The notes: a model not told the origin generated them from the letters alone. DNA of 64,000 nucleotides from Nocardia kruczakiae NBRC 101016 (GCF_001612965.1 NZ_BDBL01000031.1:46887-110886), one strand, 5' to 3'; positions 23,916-32,542 are shown, counted from the stretch's first letter. Numbers and translations are program-made.

Positions 23916-25355
23916 ATGGATGTCACCGAATACGCCGCCCACGACGCCACCGGACTGGCGGAACTGATCCGCGACGGTCACGTCAGCGCGGCCGAGGTCT
24001 GGACGGCAGCCGCGACCGCCCTGGACGCGGTCGAGCCCGAACTGGCCGCCGTGGCGAGCGAGCGCTTCGACAAGCCGCTCGACTACGACGAGTCCGGTCC
24101 GTTCGCTGGTGTGCCGTTCGCGCTCAAGGACCTGATCGCGCACGCGGACGGGGTGCCGAGCCGCAGCGGCAGCAGGTTGTTCGGTGCGGGCGTCGCCTAC
24201 CCGCAGGACACCCATCTGGTGGCGCGGTTCCGCCGCGCGGGCCTGGCGATCGGCGCGATCACCCGCAGCCCGGAGTTCGGGTTCAACGCCACCACCGAAG
24301 CCCTCGCCTACGGCGGACCGAGCCGCAACCCCTGGGCCACCGACCGCAGCCCCGGCGGTTCCAGCGGCGCCTCGGCGGCGCTGGTCGCCAGCGGCGCGCT
24401 ACCGATGGCGCACGCCAACGACGGCGGCGGCTCGATCCGCATCCCCGCCGCCGCGTGCGGTGCGGTCGGCCTCAAGCCGAGCCGTGGGCGGACCACCCCC
24501 GGCCCGGACTTCGCCGACCCGCTGCTGGGACTCGGTATCGAATTCGCCGTCACCCGCACCGTGCGCGACTGCGCGCGACTGCTCGACGCGGTGCACGGCG
24601 CCGAGCCCGGCGACCGCTACCTGCTGCCCGGTCCGGTGCGCAGCTACGCCGAGCACGCCGCCGCCGGTTCCCGGCCGCTGCGGATCGCTGTCACCGCCAC
24701 CCCGATGGACACGGAGCGTGCCGTCGACCCGGAGTGCGTGGCCGCGGTGAACCACGTGGCCGAGCGGTTGGCGGAGATGGGGCACATCGTCGAGGAGGCC
24801 GCGCCCGAACTCGATGTGGTGGCCTTCGACAAGGCCAACCTCGACGCGTGGTGCAGTTTCCTCGCCGACGCCGTCCTGGGTGCCTCGGCGCAGCTGGGCG
24901 TGGAGCCCGGCCGGGAACACCTGGAGGCGACCACGCTGGCGTGCGTCGAATACGGAAAGACGCTGTCCGCCTTCGACATCTACGCCGCCGACCGGGTGTT
25001 CAACCGGACCACCCGCGCGGTCGCGGGCTTCCTCACCCGCTACGACGTGCTGCTGACGCCCACGACCAGCACGCCCCCGATCCCGCTGGGCCACCTCGAC
25101 GCCGACGACGCCTCGCTGAGCGCCCGCGAATGGTACGACCGGATCTTCGACTACGGCAGCTTCACCGCGCTGTTCAACGTCACCGGCATGCCCGCCATCT
25201 CCCTGCCGCTGGCCGAATCCGCGGCGGGACTGCCGATCGGCATCCAGTTCGCCGGACGCCACGGCGACGAGGCCACGCTGCTGGCACTGGCCGGGGATCT
25301 CGAGCGCGCCATGCCGTGGGCGGACCGCCGGCCGGCCGTGCACGCGGGGCGGTAG
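23916..25355 (+). CDS. Amidase signature family enzyme
   Basis: This 479-residue amidase has the complete Ser-cisSer-Lys triad: Lys71 in FALKDLIAH, cis-Ser149 in SPGGSSGASAA and the nucleophile Ser173 in GGGSIRIPAAACG. It hydrolyses an amide to acid and ammonia. The ATG at 23916 (MDVTEYAAHDA) follows GAGGAG at good spacing; in-frame ATGs at 23859/23862 are upstream without such a site. It is divergent from the LuxR gene. The substrate is unknown; the family covers aryl and aliphatic amides, and gatA-type genes are unlikely given the isolated context. Confidence 0.92.
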   Translation: MDVTEYAAHDATGLAELIRDGHVSAAEVWTAAATALDAVEPELAAVASERFDKPLDYDESGPFAGVPFALKDLIAHADGVPSRSGSRLFGAGVAYPQDTHLVARFRRAGLAIGAITRSPEFGFNATTEALAYGGPSRNPWATDRSPGGSSGASAALVASGALPMAHANDGGGSIRIPAAACGAVGLKPSRGRTTPGPDFADPLLGLGIEFAVTRTVRDCARLLDAVHGAEPGDRYLLPGPVRSYAEHAAAGSRPLRIAVTATPMDTERAVDPECVAAVNHVAERLAEMGHIVEEAAPELDVVAFDKANLDAWCSFLADAVLGASAQLGVEPGREHLEATTLACVEYGKTLSAFDIYAADRVFNRTTRAVAGFLTRYDVLLTPTTSTPPIPLGHLDADDASLSAREWYDRIFDYGSFTALFNVTGMPAISLPLAESAAGLPIGIQFAGRHGDEATLLALAGDLERAMPWADRRPAVHAGR

Positions 25356-25557
25356 GAATCCAGCGTCAGTAAACACTTGTCCTCCTGGGTTGTTCAGTGG
25401 AAGCCGCTGACCGGCAGAACAACTCGCGCCGAACCGATACCACCCGGCCCCCACCTCATGCTTGTCGGCAGTACGCAGGCAAGCATGACAGCACCCACCG
25501 ACAAGCTCGCTGAGCCGGTCTTGATCATTCCTCGTCCAAGCCAACTACCTTGAGCTG

Positions 25558-25767
25558 GTGAGCATTCGCGAATACGAGCCGGGTGATGTCGTCTACTTCC
25601 CAGCGGGACCGTTCAACGGCATCTGCGCGGTCGTACAGGAGGTAGACGACCACCGGGCGCAACTTCGCCTCAGCTTCAGTGAAGGCGTCGCACATCGCGA
25701 AGGGAACGTACTACGAGAACGCCGCCACAGCTTGACCGTCGGATTCGATGAGATCGAGTTGCTCTAG
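25558..25767 (+). CDS. Stand-alone KOW-domain (NusG C-terminus-like) small protein
   Basis: The protein has 69 residues. GDVVYFPAGPFNGICAVVQE, then a VDD-x4-L-x-LSFS stretch and FDEIELL at the end, closely follow the KOW domain of NusG (GPF...G.V.EV......L.V...F......LDF..VE.L). The NusG N-terminal NGN domain is missing. KOW domains bind ribosomal protein S10, Rho or RNA. A free copy could compete with NusG or serve a translation-related role; this is inference. The GTG at 25558 is the only good start. Confidence 0.6.
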   Translation: MSIREYEPGDVVYFPAGPFNGICAVVQEVDDHRAQLRLSFSEGVAHREGNVLRERRHSLTVGFDEIELL

Positions 25768-25777
25768 GCGCGCGAGC

Positions 25778-26362
25778 TCAGTCGCCTTGAATGCGGGCGT
25801 GTAGGTGCATGTCGTGTCGTCCGTCGTCATGCACTGCGGCGCTTCGCTTGGTGCCTTCCAGGAGATAACCGGATTTCGTGGCGACCCGGCACGAAGCATG
25901 ATTGCGCGTCGAATGGTCCAACTCCAGACGGTGGAAGCCGATTTCGTTCAGCGCCCAGCCAGTGAGCGCCAACAGAGCGCGTGAGGCGGCACCTGCGCCG
26001 CGAGCGGCCGGGAGCACCCAGTAGCTGACCCCGGCGATGCCGTCGTCGAAGTCCAGGCCCCGCAATGCGATCCGGCCGAGCACATCGTCGTCGCCGCGGG
26101 CAATAGCCCAGTGACAGCCCTTCTCTTGTTGCCAGTCCTGGCGGTATGCGTCGAACCATTCCCGAACCTGGGTCTCGGTGGAGGGGCGGCGCGTGTGCCA
26201 GCGGCGGATCTCGTTGTCTCGGTAAGCGGACAGGAATGCTGGGCCATCAGCTGGCTTCCAGGGGCGAAGCAGCAGGCTACCGCCCGCAGCAAGCACCGGC
26301 TGAGGGGAACACGCCAGGGCCCCGGCAGGGATGGCCGGCGGCGTCGACAGAGCTCGAGTCAT
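25778..26362 (-). CDS. RimJ/RimL-type GNAT acetyltransferase
   Basis: This 194-residue GNAT has motif A as WVLPAARGAGAASRALLALT, the acetyl-CoA pyrophosphate loop, followed by LELDHSTRNHASCRVATKSG, typical of RimJ/RimL members that acetylate protein N-termini or small molecules. It is convergent with the KOW gene, 10 bases away. The N-terminal 30 residues are unusual. The substrate is unknown. Confidence 0.88.
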   Translation of the reverse strand: MTRALSTPPAIPAGALACSPQPVLAAGGSLLLRPWKPADGPAFLSAYRDNEIRRWHTRRPSTETQVREWFDAYRQDWQQEKGCHWAIARGDDDVLGRIALRGLDFDDGIAGVSYWVLPAARGAGAASRALLALTGWALNEIGFHRLELDHSTRNHASCRVATKSGYLLEGTKRSAAVHDDGRHDMHLHARIQGD

Positions 26363-26386
26363 ACACCATGGTCGCCCCCTAACTGT

Positions 26387-26659
26387 TCATAGATGGCGGA
26401 ATACGAACGGGTTTCCGAACACCCGCACCTGGTGTTCGATCGACGTTTCGGTCTGCACGAACAGTTCCACCGGCCACTGCCGATGACGCAGCGACTCGCG
26501 ATATGGTGCCGGCGGACCCGCGACCAGCACGGTGATATCCAGATCCGAAGTTGCCGTGGCGGTTCCGTGCGCGACGCTGCCGCCGAGCCAGGCCGCCCGC
26601 GCATGTGGAAACCGTTGCCGTACCAGCTGGCGGGCGGCGTCGAGTCCGTCGATCTTCAT
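26387..26659 (-). pseudogene. Truncated nucleotidyltransferase
   Basis: The 90-codon frame holds only the catalytic N-terminal part of a Pol-beta-like nucleotidyltransferase: WLGGSVAHGTATATSDLDIT with Ser28 and the metal-binding Asp39/Asp41. Related single-gene proteins are often 200-260 residues with a C-terminal helical domain, which is missing; the frame stops after FGNPFVFRHL. It may be a minimal MNT-type antitoxin-like protein, but no HEPN partner is present, so I read it as truncated. Confidence 0.55.
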
Positions 26660-26907
26660 CCGATCATCTGACCTCGAACCATCAACTAGGGCAACGAGTA
26701 TTTCCCTGGATCACGATCGAACATTCCGGGGCTCACACCGGCGGCTACAGATGTCTTCGAACCTGTCAACGAGGTTCGGAAAACGAACGTTCACGAGACA
26801 TTTTGGGGTTGTCGAAGGTTCCCGCAGGTCGGATGTCGCCGAATCTGTAACGGTTGCCGTGTACGCGTCAATGTCGACCTGTCGGGGTTCGCAATACACT
26901 GCGCCGC

Positions 26908-27499
26908 ATGCGAATCGGCTATGGGCGGGTCTCTACCCGCGATCAGCATCCCGAGTCCCAGCACGACGCACGCACCGCTGCCAGGCTGTGAGCAGATCTT
27001 CATCGACAAGGCCTCCGGGAAGCTCGCCTCCCGCCCCGAGCTGAGCAAGGCACTGTTTGTGGCCAACCGGCCCGACGATCAACTGGTGGTGACCAAGCTC
27101 GACCGGCTCGGGCGTTCCCTCGAGCATCTGATCGAGCTGTCGAAGACGTTGCAGGACCGTGGCGTGGATCTGGTGGTGCTGGATCAGGGCATCGACACCT
27201 CCACTGCTGTCGGGCGGATGTTCTTCCAGATCCTCGGCGCGATAGCCGAATTCGAGCACGCGTTGATGAGCGAGCGCACGCGCGACGGGCGGGCCGCGGC
27301 GCGTGCCCGTGGGCGCACCGGTGGGCAGAAACCGAAACTCGGTCCCCGGCAGGTGGATCTGGCGCGGCAGATGTACGACGAGCTCGACGAGCGTGGCAAG
27401 CGTCGCTACACCGTCGCCCAGATCGCGGCCGAGTTCGGTGTCAGCCGCCCCACCATTTACCGTCATCTCACCGCTGCCACAGCGAAAACGGAGGCGTGA
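26908..27499 (+). pseudogene. Serine recombinase (resolvase), frameshifted
   Basis: The gene starts at ATG 26908 with MRIGYGRVSTRDQHPESQHD, including the catalytic Ser9, then stops at 26989. The rest (GCEQIFIDKASGKLASRPEL up to a C-terminal Hin-type HTH ending TIYRHLTAATAKTEA) continues in the next frame from 26984. One extra A at about 26983 explains the break. The order and spacing are otherwise those of a Tn3/Pin-type resolvase of about 196 residues. The gene is inactive unless frameshifting restores it. It marks a mobile-element remnant. Confidence 0.85.
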
Positions 27500-27741
27500 C
27501 CGCAGTCGGGTTGACCGAACTGACGGACGCGGCTCGTCGGCAGGCGATGAGCCGTTTCGAGGTACTACGGCCTCATATAGAGGACGGGGTCCCACTCATC
27601 CGCGCGGCGGGACAGGCGGGCGTGGCTGCCCGGACCGCGCAGCGGTGGCTGCAGCGCTACCGAACTGCCGGCCTGGCCGGACTTGCCCCGGCCCGACGTC
27701 GTGCGGGCGGCCGACGCACCGACCCGGAGGTGACATATGGG
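27496..27741 (+). pseudogene. N-terminal stub of a Mu-type transposase
   Basis: A GTG at 27496 overlaps the resolvase stop and starts a helix-turn-helix segment (FEVLRPHIEDGVPLIRAAGQ, then RTAQRWLQRYRTAGLAGLAP) like the N-terminus of Mu/integrase-type DDE transposases that travel with serine recombinases. After about residue 80 the similarity ends, and the catalytic DDE domain is absent. What follows to 27900 is not coding in a recognisable way. I read it as a deleted transposon. Confidence 0.6.
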
Positions 27742-27913
27742 ATAAGCCGTTTCCTCGCCGGCGGACGTCGAAGGATCCGGCGCACACCTTCAGCCGTGAG
27801 CGAACCGCTTACGGCCACCGATCTCGGGCGCGGGCCAGTGTCGCGTTTTTGCAATCGTATGCGGCGTCGGTGTTGCAGGCTGACTGACAGTATTCGTTGC
27901 GAGAGGAAAAACC

Positions 27914-28282
27914 ATGGCGGTTGCCACGTTGAAAATGCTCACCCTGGACAGTGCCGACGCACGGCGAGACGCGGAGTTCTGGGCCGCGGCGCTCGGTTGG
28001 AAAATCGCGCACGTGCAGGACGAGTACGCCATGCTCACCGGTCCGGATCACGCGCTCGGATTCGGCACGATCCCGGACTATCAGCCGCCGGCCTGGCCGA
28101 ACGAGAACGGCACCAAACAGTTCCATCTGGATTTGGCGGTCGAAGACCTCGAGATCGCCAGTAAACAACTGGTCGAACTGGGCGCCACGGTGCCGGAGTT
28201 TCAGCCCGGTGAGACCTGGCGGGTGCTGCTCGATCCCAGCGGCCACCCGTTCTGCCTCACCCTCGCCGCCAACTGGGGCTAG
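27914..28282 (+). CDS. VOC (glyoxalase/bleomycin-resistance) superfamily protein
   Basis: This 122-residue protein has the paired beta-alpha-beta-beta-beta pattern: LTLDSADARRDAEFWAAALG at the start and FHLDLAVEDLE at the middle His/Glu region, ending with DPSGHPFCLTLA. Members are dioxygenases, lyases or binding proteins for antibiotics. The ATG at 27914 follows GAGAGGAAA. It lies next to the transposon remnant and may have arrived with it. The substrate is unknown. Confidence 0.85.
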   Translation: MAVATLKMLTLDSADARRDAEFWAAALGWKIAHVQDEYAMLTGPDHALGFGTIPDYQPPAWPNENGTKQFHLDLAVEDLEIASKQLVELGATVPEFQPGETWRVLLDPSGHPFCLTLAANWG

Positions 28283-28402
28283 TGTGCTGATTCGCCTTCG
28301 ACCGGTGAACCGATCGGCCAACCATTGGGCGGCTTCGTCGAAGTCGCCCAATGTCGCTGTGTGACCGAGGAATCCGATCTGCGGGAGCACCGGATAGGCG
28401 GT

Positions 28403-29356
28403 TCAGCGGGGATGGACGTGGAGCAGAACACGCCAGGTGGTGCCGTGGGGCGTGGAGTGGATGCGGACCAAGTCGGCGAGCTCGTTGACAAGGAACAGAC
28501 CGCGGCCCCCGAAGCGATCCCGGACCGGCGGATGCCGCCCGATCAAGGGATCGGTCACCTGCCCGAAATCACGCAGGTCGAAGACGATGTCGTCGCCTTC
28601 GCGCCACAGCCGCCACCGGCACGGTCCCCCGGTATGCACGAGACTGTTGGTGACCAGTTCCGTCACGATCAATTCGAAGTCGGCAATCCGTTCTTCGGCC
28701 AGTCCGAGCCGGCGGGCTTCGGCTGTGGCGGATCGGCGCGCGTCCGACACCTCGGCGGACGTGTCGACGGGGTGCTCCGCCGCGTCGACCGGCACGACCA
28801 ACTCCTCGTTGTATCGACTGACCACGCTGTCCGGGTCGTATCGATCGCTGCGGTACCGACGATCGGTCTCCCAGACCAGCGGGTGGGTCAGATACGCGTC
28901 GGCGAGTGCATCGGGCGCGAGTCGCGTCGCGTCGTAGGGGCAGGCGATCGTCACGTCGCGACCGGCGAAGGCCGCGTTGATCAACGCCTCGTGCTGAGCG
29001 CAGGCGGGGTATTCGGTGGCGGTGCGCCCCTGCCAGATCGGCTCGCCGATGATGCGCACGTGCCGGTCGGGGTGTGCGTCGGCGAATCGCCGCAACACCC
29101 CGGGAATGATCCGGCCCGGATTCCTGCCGGCCTGCGCCATATCGATCCACGTCACGCTGTCCCCAGCGGATCCGACGGCATCACGGAGCACTCGAAGCCG
29201 CGGGCCGGGAACTGCGACCGCTATCGGATGCTGCTGTTCCAGGCCCTCGGTGATGAACGGCGCGAGCGTAGCCAGATAGTCCTCATCGGATCGATAGAAC
29301 ACGGCGGGGTGGACGAACTCACCTGCTCGCGGGCCCGTGCGGGTTGTCGACGTCAT
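28403..29356 (-). CDS. RsbA-like anti-sigma regulator (MEDS + HATPase domains)
   Basis: The protein has about 317 residues. The N-terminal MEDS (methanogen/methylotroph DcmR sensory-like) half reads HPAVFYRSDEDYLATLAPFI and continues past CPYDATRL. The C-terminal half is a GHKL ATPase of serine-kinase type with N-box ELVTNSLVHT and G-boxes DLRDFG and GGRGLFLVNELAD. There is no phospho-His, so it should act as an anti-sigma or anti-anti-sigma kinase rather than a two-component sensor. The ATG at 29356 overlaps the STAS gene stop by four bases, so the two are a coupled signalling pair. Confidence 0.85.
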   Translation of the reverse strand: MTSTTRTGPRAGEFVHPAVFYRSDEDYLATLAPFITEGLEQQHPIAVAVPGPRLRVLRDAVGSAGDSVTWIDMAQAGRNPGRIIPGVLRRFADAHPDRHVRIIGEPIWQGRTATEYPACAQHEALINAAFAGRDVTIACPYDATRLAPDALADAYLTHPLVWETDRRYRSDRYDPDSVVSRYNEELVVPVDAAEHPVDTSAEVSDARRSATAEARRLGLAEERIADFELIVTELVTNSLVHTGGPCRWRLWREGDDIVFDLRDFGQVTDPLIGRHPPVRDRFGGRGLFLVNELADLVRIHSTPHGTTWRVLLHVHPR

Positions 29357-30201
29357 AGGAGCTGCTCCGCTCGCACGTTGGAAATATCGAGTAGCCGAAT
29401 CACGCGATCGATACCGGACCACTGGGTGCGGATCACCAGATCCGCATCGCGCACCGCCGCCCAGTCCGCCAGCCGAGTCAGGCCGACATGGTCGATGAAC
29501 TCCAGCCCGGTGGCATCGAGTACCACGTCGCCGCCCTCGGGCTTCACCTCGAATCGCTCCAATGTCGGCGCGAGGATCTCATGGGTGGACAGATCGAGTT
29601 CACCGGCCAGAGCGACGGTGTGGCTCGCCGACAGCGGCGCGTACAACCGGAACCCCGCTGCGCCGGCGTCGGTACACGGGTGCAGGCAGGCCAGCTGGGC
29701 CAGCACCCCGGCTTCGACCGCGGACCGATCGTAACCACACAGGGCCGAGAACGGATGGCCGGCCATATAGCGGTCGATCAGGTGTTCGTAGCGCGCGTAG
29801 ACCGCCAGCCGAGTCGCATCGCCGACCAGCGACGTGCAATCGGCCGCTACTCGCAGTCCGCGGAACCCGTCCGCCACGGCACGCTCGGTCGCCTCCGCGT
29901 AGGCCCGGACCTGGCCGGCCGGGTCCAGGACCGCGTCGGCGCCGTAGAGGTCCTCGAGCGATACGGCCTCGGCACTGCCGTCCCGCAACGCCTCACTCCA
30001 GCCCGCGAGTTCACGCAAGTCGTCGGCGATGTCGCCGACCGCGCCGGACCGGATATAGCGGACACGACAACCGGCGTCCAGACCGTCGGCGAGGAACTCT
30101 GCGGCACGGGCCCTGAACTCCGCCGCGCCCGTATAAGCCCAGCACACATGGTCGCGCAGCCCCAAGCCACGCACATGCCGCAACCGAGCAGACCGTCTCA
30201 C
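29353..30201 (-). CDS. MEDS-STAS anti-sigma factor antagonist, phospho-Ser missing
   Basis: This 282-residue protein begins with a MEDS domain (RDHVCWAYTGAAEFRARAAE, then LCGYDR) and ends with a STAS domain. In STAS antagonists the phosphorylated Ser lies in the segment FIDSSG. Here it reads GLEFIDHVGLTRL, with His in place of the Ser, so regulation by a serine kinase would be altered or lost. The coupled kinase at 28403 is the expected partner. Together they probably sense a small molecule and control an alternative sigma factor located elsewhere. Confidence 0.85.
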   Translation of the reverse strand: MRRSARLRHVRGLGLRDHVCWAYTGAAEFRARAAEFLADGLDAGCRVRYIRSGAVGDIADDLRELAGWSEALRDGSAEAVSLEDLYGADAVLDPAGQVRAYAEATERAVADGFRGLRVAADCTSLVGDATRLAVYARYEHLIDRYMAGHPFSALCGYDRSAVEAGVLAQLACLHPCTDAGAAGFRLYAPLSASHTVALAGELDLSTHEILAPTLERFEVKPEGGDVVLDATGLEFIDHVGLTRLADWAAVRDADLVIRTQWSGIDRVIRLLDISNVRAEQLL

Positions 30202-30497
30202 CGCGCCGAGTCTAACCGCGGCGCGTGCGGCCGGTTCCCCGGGGCGACCGGGTCGATCCCGCGGCCGGCCGGCACACCGAGCGTGCCGGTCATCGAATCG
30301 ACCTGCACGACAAACTGACTGACGTCAAGGTCTCGGCTATTTCACCTGGCCGCCCGAGCGGAGGTTTGACCGCCGCCGTCCGGGTAGTGCGTCGGTAGGA
30401 CCCGCATCCACCCGGGAGTATGCGGAGACCGAGATCGTGCCGGTCCACATGAGCGGCCGGCGCGGTCGCCCTATCGTCCCGACAGGCCGCAGGAGGG
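30202..30497. other. Intergenic region, no gene seen
   Basis: The 296 bases between the STAS gene start and the MerR gene stop contain no supported gene on either strand. It is probably the promoter region of the STAS-kinase pair plus the end of the MerR transcript. Confidence 0.4.
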
Positions 30498-30821
30498 TCA
30501 GCCGGGACGGTCTTCGTGGCTGAGTTTGGCGTTGAGCTCACGAGCCTCGGCCAGCTGGTCTTCGAGGATGATGATCCGGCATGCCGCCTCGAGCGGGGTG
30601 CCCTGATCGACGAGTTCGCGGGCGCGGGCGGCGATACGCAGCTGGTAGCGCGAGTAGCGCCGGTGCCCGCCGGCGGAGCGTTGCGGGGTGATCAGTTTCG
30701 CCTCGTCCAGGCTGCGCAGAAACGCTTGGGTAGTGCCGAGCATGTCCGCGGCCCGGCCCATCGTGTAGGCGGGGTAGTCGTCATCGTCGAACTTCTCGTT
30801 CGCGGTGGGTGATTCAGAAAT
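30498..30821 (-). CDS. MerR-family regulator, apparent ATT start
   Basis: This small MerR-type regulator of about 107 residues has the DNA-binding helix-turn-helix YTMGRAADMLGTTQAFLRSL and the wing GGHRRYSRYQL, then a short dimerisation helix. Related actinobacterial proteins begin with a Ser-Glu-Ser-Pro stretch and an acidic DDDDYPAYTMGRAA. Here the matching first codon is ATT at 30821, with GGAGG seven bases upstream. There is no ATG, GTG or TTG in frame close by. ATT initiation is rare (infC is the known example). A strong hairpin at 30843-30874 lies just upstream. Confidence 0.78.
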   Translation of the reverse strand: MSESPTANEKFDDDDYPAYTMGRAADMLGTTQAFLRSLDEAKLITPQRSAGGHRRYSRYQLRIAARARELVDQGTPLEAACRIIILEDQLAEARELNAKLSHEDRPG

Positions 30822-31408
30822 CCTGCGGCCTCCATACGCCGGAGCGCCCCGATGCCATCGGGCACCGGGGCGCTGAAAGGGGGAATGTACTTGCGTCTTC
30901 CGACATGTAACCGAAACGTCGGCGATCACACGGACCAGAGTTGCTCCCGAGTGACCCGACGGGCAACTCCTCCCTTCTCCTCACGGGTTACTTCAACTTT
31001 CCGTTCCACTTCATTTCTTGCCCGGCGGGCGGCGAGACCGTCGTACTTGCTGGTCCCGCAGCCGCGCCCGCCGTCTCTAATCACGGGCAGTTCATCATCT
31101 CCCGTGCCATCTGGACACTTTCTTCACTTCCGACAAGACAGAAGTTACCGCATTGCCCGGCGAATGTCTACTGTCGTCACTGAAGCTTTTTTCCGTGGCT
31201 CGGCAAGCAAGGCCCGTCACCGGAGCTGAGCAATCGAGCCCGGCTACCGAAGGCCTGACGTCATGGTTTCGTCATCGCGTCGCGGGGCATGTCCCGCTCC
31301 GAGTGCGCGATGATCATCAGAGACTCCCGCCCAAGATGCTGTAGCGGCGGGGCACCTCCGTACCGGGCGAATCACATCGACGAGGGCGACCTACCGAGGA
31401 GATTTGAG
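30822..31408. other. Divergent intergenic region between merR and cqsA-like gene
   Basis: The 587 bases contain the MerR leader hairpin (30843-30874) and a notably less GC-rich stretch around 30960-31190. No ORF here has convincing coding character; an 80-codon frame at 30941-31183 has no family resemblance. It probably holds both divergent promoters. Confidence 0.45.
30843..30874 (-). promoter_or_regulatory. Strong hairpin in the merR leader
   Basis: A 14-bp stem with one mismatch and an ATCG loop is formed by AGCGCCCCGATGCC and its partner GGCACCGGGGCGCT. It lies 22 bases upstream of the ATT start, directly before the GGAGG site. It could limit translation of merR or, read the other way, act as a terminator of antisense transcripts. 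There is no U-tract. Confidence 0.6.
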
Positions 31409-32524
31409 GTGACAACTGTCGCCGAACGCGTGCAGCAACACATCGAACGCGGCCACGCGGCGGATCTGCGGGAGGCGAGGCTGTTCTTGCGCGGGCCCGC
31501 GGCCGCCACCACCGACATCGCACTGTCGACCAGCGACTACCTGGCGCTGTCCGGCGACCGGCGCATCACAACCGCCATGACCGAGTCTTTCCTCGCTCCG
31601 GACGAGGCCGATTCCGGCCCACTGGCGCGGCGGCTGGCGCACTACACGCACAGTGCGGCGGCGGTGGTGTGCCAATCCGGCTGGGCGGCGAACATCGGAT
31701 TGTTGCAAGCGATTGCTGCGCCGGGCATTCCGATACACGTCGGCGAGAACACGCACATGTCCTGGCGACAGGCCGCCCTCGCCGCGGCCGCGCCGCTGCA
31801 TATTTTCGAGGCCGACGACCCCACGCGGCTGGCCGCGCAGATCCGCGCCCATGGTCCCGGCATCATCGCCGTGGACGCGATCGACAACACCACCGGCACG
31901 CGCAGTCCCCTGGCCGCGCTGTGCGACGTCGCCGAGGAGACCGGCTCCGTACTCGTCGTCGACGAATCGCACTCTCTGGGCGTCGACGGCCCGCACGGTG
32001 CCGGTGCGGTCGTCGGGCTCGGCCTCGCATCCCGTGTGCCGTTCCGCACCGCGAGCCTCGCCAAGGCCTTCGTCGGCCGGGCCGGGCTGGTCACCGCACT
32101 CGACCGCGACTTCGCCCCCTATTTCGAGTCGGTGGCCCATCCCGCGATCTTCTCCTCGGCGTTGCGGTCCCACGACATCGCCGGGCTGACCGCCACGCTG
32201 GAGGTGATCCGCGCCGAGGACGGTCGCCGTACCCGGCTGCGCGCCATCGCTTGCACCGTCCGAAATGCCCTCGCCCACATAGGGTTCGACCTGGCGGGAA
32301 CCGACAGTCACATCGTTTCACTACCTACCGGCACCGAAGCCGGCGGTCGTGCCGTGCGCGCCATTCTGGAAGCACACGGCATCCTCGGCGCTCCCTTCTG
32401 TCCACCCGCGACCCCTCGGGGCACATCGCTGATTCGGCTGTCGCTGCATTCCGCGCTCACCGCCGAGCAGATCGAACGCATCATCGCCGCATGCGCACAG
32501 GTCCACGCCGAATATCACCGCTGA
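31409..32524 (+). CDS. CqsA-like alpha-oxoamine synthase (alpha-hydroxyketone autoinducer synthase homologue)
   Basis: This PLP-dependent enzyme of 371 residues belongs to the alpha-oxoamine synthase family (BioF, KBL, CqsA). Segments match Vibrio CqsA as I remember it: CQSGWAANIGLLQAI, HGPGIIAVDAIDNTTGT, VDESHSLGVDGPHGAG, TASLAKAFVGRAG (PLP Lys), HPAIFSSALRS and RLSLHS near the end. CqsA makes 3-aminotridecan-4-one-type precursors of the CAI-1 signal from acyl-CoA and an amino-acid derivative. The GTG at 31409 follows AGGAG. No cqsS/lqsS sensor is adjacent. It could instead make a secondary-metabolite building block. Confidence 0.82.
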   Translation: MTTVAERVQQHIERGHAADLREARLFLRGPAAATTDIALSTSDYLALSGDRRITTAMTESFLAPDEADSGPLARRLAHYTHSAAAVVCQSGWAANIGLLQAIAAPGIPIHVGENTHMSWRQAALAAAAPLHIFEADDPTRLAAQIRAHGPGIIAVDAIDNTTGTRSPLAALCDVAEETGSVLVVDESHSLGVDGPHGAGAVVGLGLASRVPFRTASLAKAFVGRAGLVTALDRDFAPYFESVAHPAIFSSALRSHDIAGLTATLEVIRAEDGRRTRLRAIACTVRNALAHIGFDLAGTDSHIVSLPTGTEAGGRAVRAILEAHGILGAPFCPPATPRGTSLIRLSLHSALTAEQIERIIAACAQVHAEYHR

Positions 32525-32542
32525 CAGCGCACCGTACCGCCG

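Noticed and set aside
22931..25372. An 813-codon plus-strand frame over the LuxR and amidase genes
   Set aside because: The LuxR gene on the other strand and the amidase in another frame both show full motifs; this frame has none.
30941..31183. An 80-codon frame in the merR/cqsA-like gap
   Set aside because: No start context, no family-like pattern; the region is more likely promoter DNA.
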